From positions 1-7,193 of the forward strand of contig JBLHLC010000089.1 of assembly GCA_047619685.1 (NCBI GenBank): 7,193 nt of DNA, given 5' to 3'. Under the pieces are notes generated by a model. The model searched no databases, was not told where the DNA came from, and was given only the letters and a program-made list of their open reading frames with translations. The translations under genes were made by a program, and so were the position numbers. Origin of the DNA: JABDJZ01 sp047619685 (GTDB taxonomy: Bacteria > Bacteroidota > Rhodothermia > Rhodothermales > UBA10348). This document shows positions 6,946-7,193 of this stretch, in pieces; position 1 is the stretch's first letter; every line of letters begins with the position of its first letter.

Positions 6946-7000
6946 TTCGCTGCTGGCGAATTTAGCGGCCGCTACCCGCATGAGCCAGCGAAATTTCGCT
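6946..7000. promoter_or_regulatory. Cluster of palindromes, candidate operator of the ScfR-like regulator
   Basis: Three dyads lie within 55 bases, 17-71 bases upstream of the regulator's TTG. They are TTCGC-5 bases-GCGAA (6946-6960), the perfect 12-bp palindrome TAGCGGCCGCTA (6963-6974) and the perfect 14-bp palindrome AGCGAAATTTCGCT (6987-7000). The first and third share the half-site GCGAA(A/T). The last two have centres 25 bp apart. They overlap or flank the weak candidate promoter of the regulator, the layout of a self-repressing XRE-type gene. Binding itself is inferred. Confidence 0.45.
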
Positions 7001-7115
7001 TTCGAGCGCAGTTTTCTGGTTCTCTTGAACGGCCTCTTTCCGTATCATTCCCAAATCGGTCGGAAAACGGCCCGGATCTTGACTGAATGTGGCCGTTCTC
7101 CCCACGGCATTTTGC

Positions 7116-7193
7116 ATGCGCATCGCTCTCTTTGGTCCTCCTGGCGCGGGAAAAGGCACACAGGCCTCCATTCTCGCTGACACCTGCGGACTC
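7116..7193 (+). CDS. adk: Adenylate kinase, N-terminal start (3' truncated)
   Basis: The first 26 codons read MRIALFGPPGAGKGTQASIL and run to the end of the window without a stop. GPPGAGKGTQ is the P-loop (Walker A) of adenylate kinases, placed at residues 7-16 as in the family. The enzyme interconverts ATP + AMP and 2 ADP in the cytoplasm. The ATG at 7116 gives the canonical N-terminus, and no ribosome-binding site is obvious before it. It is divergent from the ScfR-like gene. Another P-loop kinase is possible in principle, but GPPGAGKGTQA is characteristic of Adk. Confidence 0.9.
   Translation, partial: MRIALFGPPGAGKGTQASILADTCGL

Larger units (their letters stand above)
6930..7115. promoter_or_regulatory. 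Divergent intergenic region between the ScfR-like regulator gene and adk
   Basis: This 186-base spacer must hold the start signals of both genes. On the minus strand GAGGAA precedes the TTG start, and TAAATT (6959-6964) preceded at 17 bases by TGGCTC is a weak candidate promoter for the regulator. On the plus strand TATCAT (7043-7048, 5 of 6 to TATAAT) and TTGACT (7079-7084, 5 of 6 to TTGACA) are seen, but each lacks a well-spaced partner. No hairpin plus T-run and no small gene with convincing coding features were seen. Confidence 0.5.

Noticed and set aside
6980..7180. 66-codon plus-strand frame running from the intergenic region into adk, considered as a leader peptide or small gene
   Set aside because: It overlaps the adk start in another frame, has no ribosome-binding site and its composition is unremarkable.
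1..7193. CRISPR arrays, tRNA/rRNA genes, toxin-antitoxin or defence modules
   Set aside because: No spaced direct repeats, tRNA-like cloverleaf, rRNA signature or defence domains were seen. The ScfR-like protein has an ImmA/IrrE-like domain but no adjacent toxin, phage or integrative-element gene.

Overview
The window is GC-rich (about 60% by eye) and very densely packed. It comes from a Gram-negative bacterium: one gene encodes a signal-peptide-bearing outer-membrane beta-barrel. The mix of genes (purD, a 499-residue XRE/ScfR-type regulator, an envelope GT2 glycosyltransferase, adk) and the near absence of Shine-Dalgarno sequences would suit Rhodothermota/Balneolota or another Bacteroidota relative. 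This placement is an inference with low to moderate confidence.

Layout. (1) Bases 2-867, plus strand: the last 100 codons of mutS, then, after 2 bases, a complete gamma-class carbonic anhydrase homologue. (2) Bases 837-3252, minus strand: a barrel-only Omp85/surface-antigen-like outer-membrane protein followed by a membrane-associated family 2 glycosyltransferase, an apparent two-gene envelope unit. Its 3' end overlaps the end of the carbonic anhydrase gene tail to tail. (3) Bases 3288-5458, plus strand: purD (purine biosynthesis), coupled by an ATGA overlap to a probable exported six-bladed beta-propeller protein. It is divergent from the barrel gene across a very short spacer. (4) Bases 5430-6929, minus strand: an XRE-type regulator with a degenerate IrrE/M78-like middle domain and a Cys-containing ScfR-type C-terminus. 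It starts at TTG behind a good ribosome-binding site and overlaps the propeller gene tail to tail. (5) Bases 6930-7115: the only sizeable intergenic region, carrying a cluster of perfect palindromes, probably the regulator's operator. (6) Bases 7116-7193, plus strand: the first 26 codons of adk (adenylate kinase).

The content is largely core genome (mismatch repair, purine synthesis, nucleotide balance) with envelope genes between. I see no mobile element, CRISPR array, RNA gene, toxin-antitoxin pair or defence island. I found no convincing new system. The points most worth a second look are the palindrome cluster upstream of the ScfR-like gene, that regulator's lost metalloprotease motif, the orphan propeller coupled to purD, and the divergent barrel-only Omp85-like protein.
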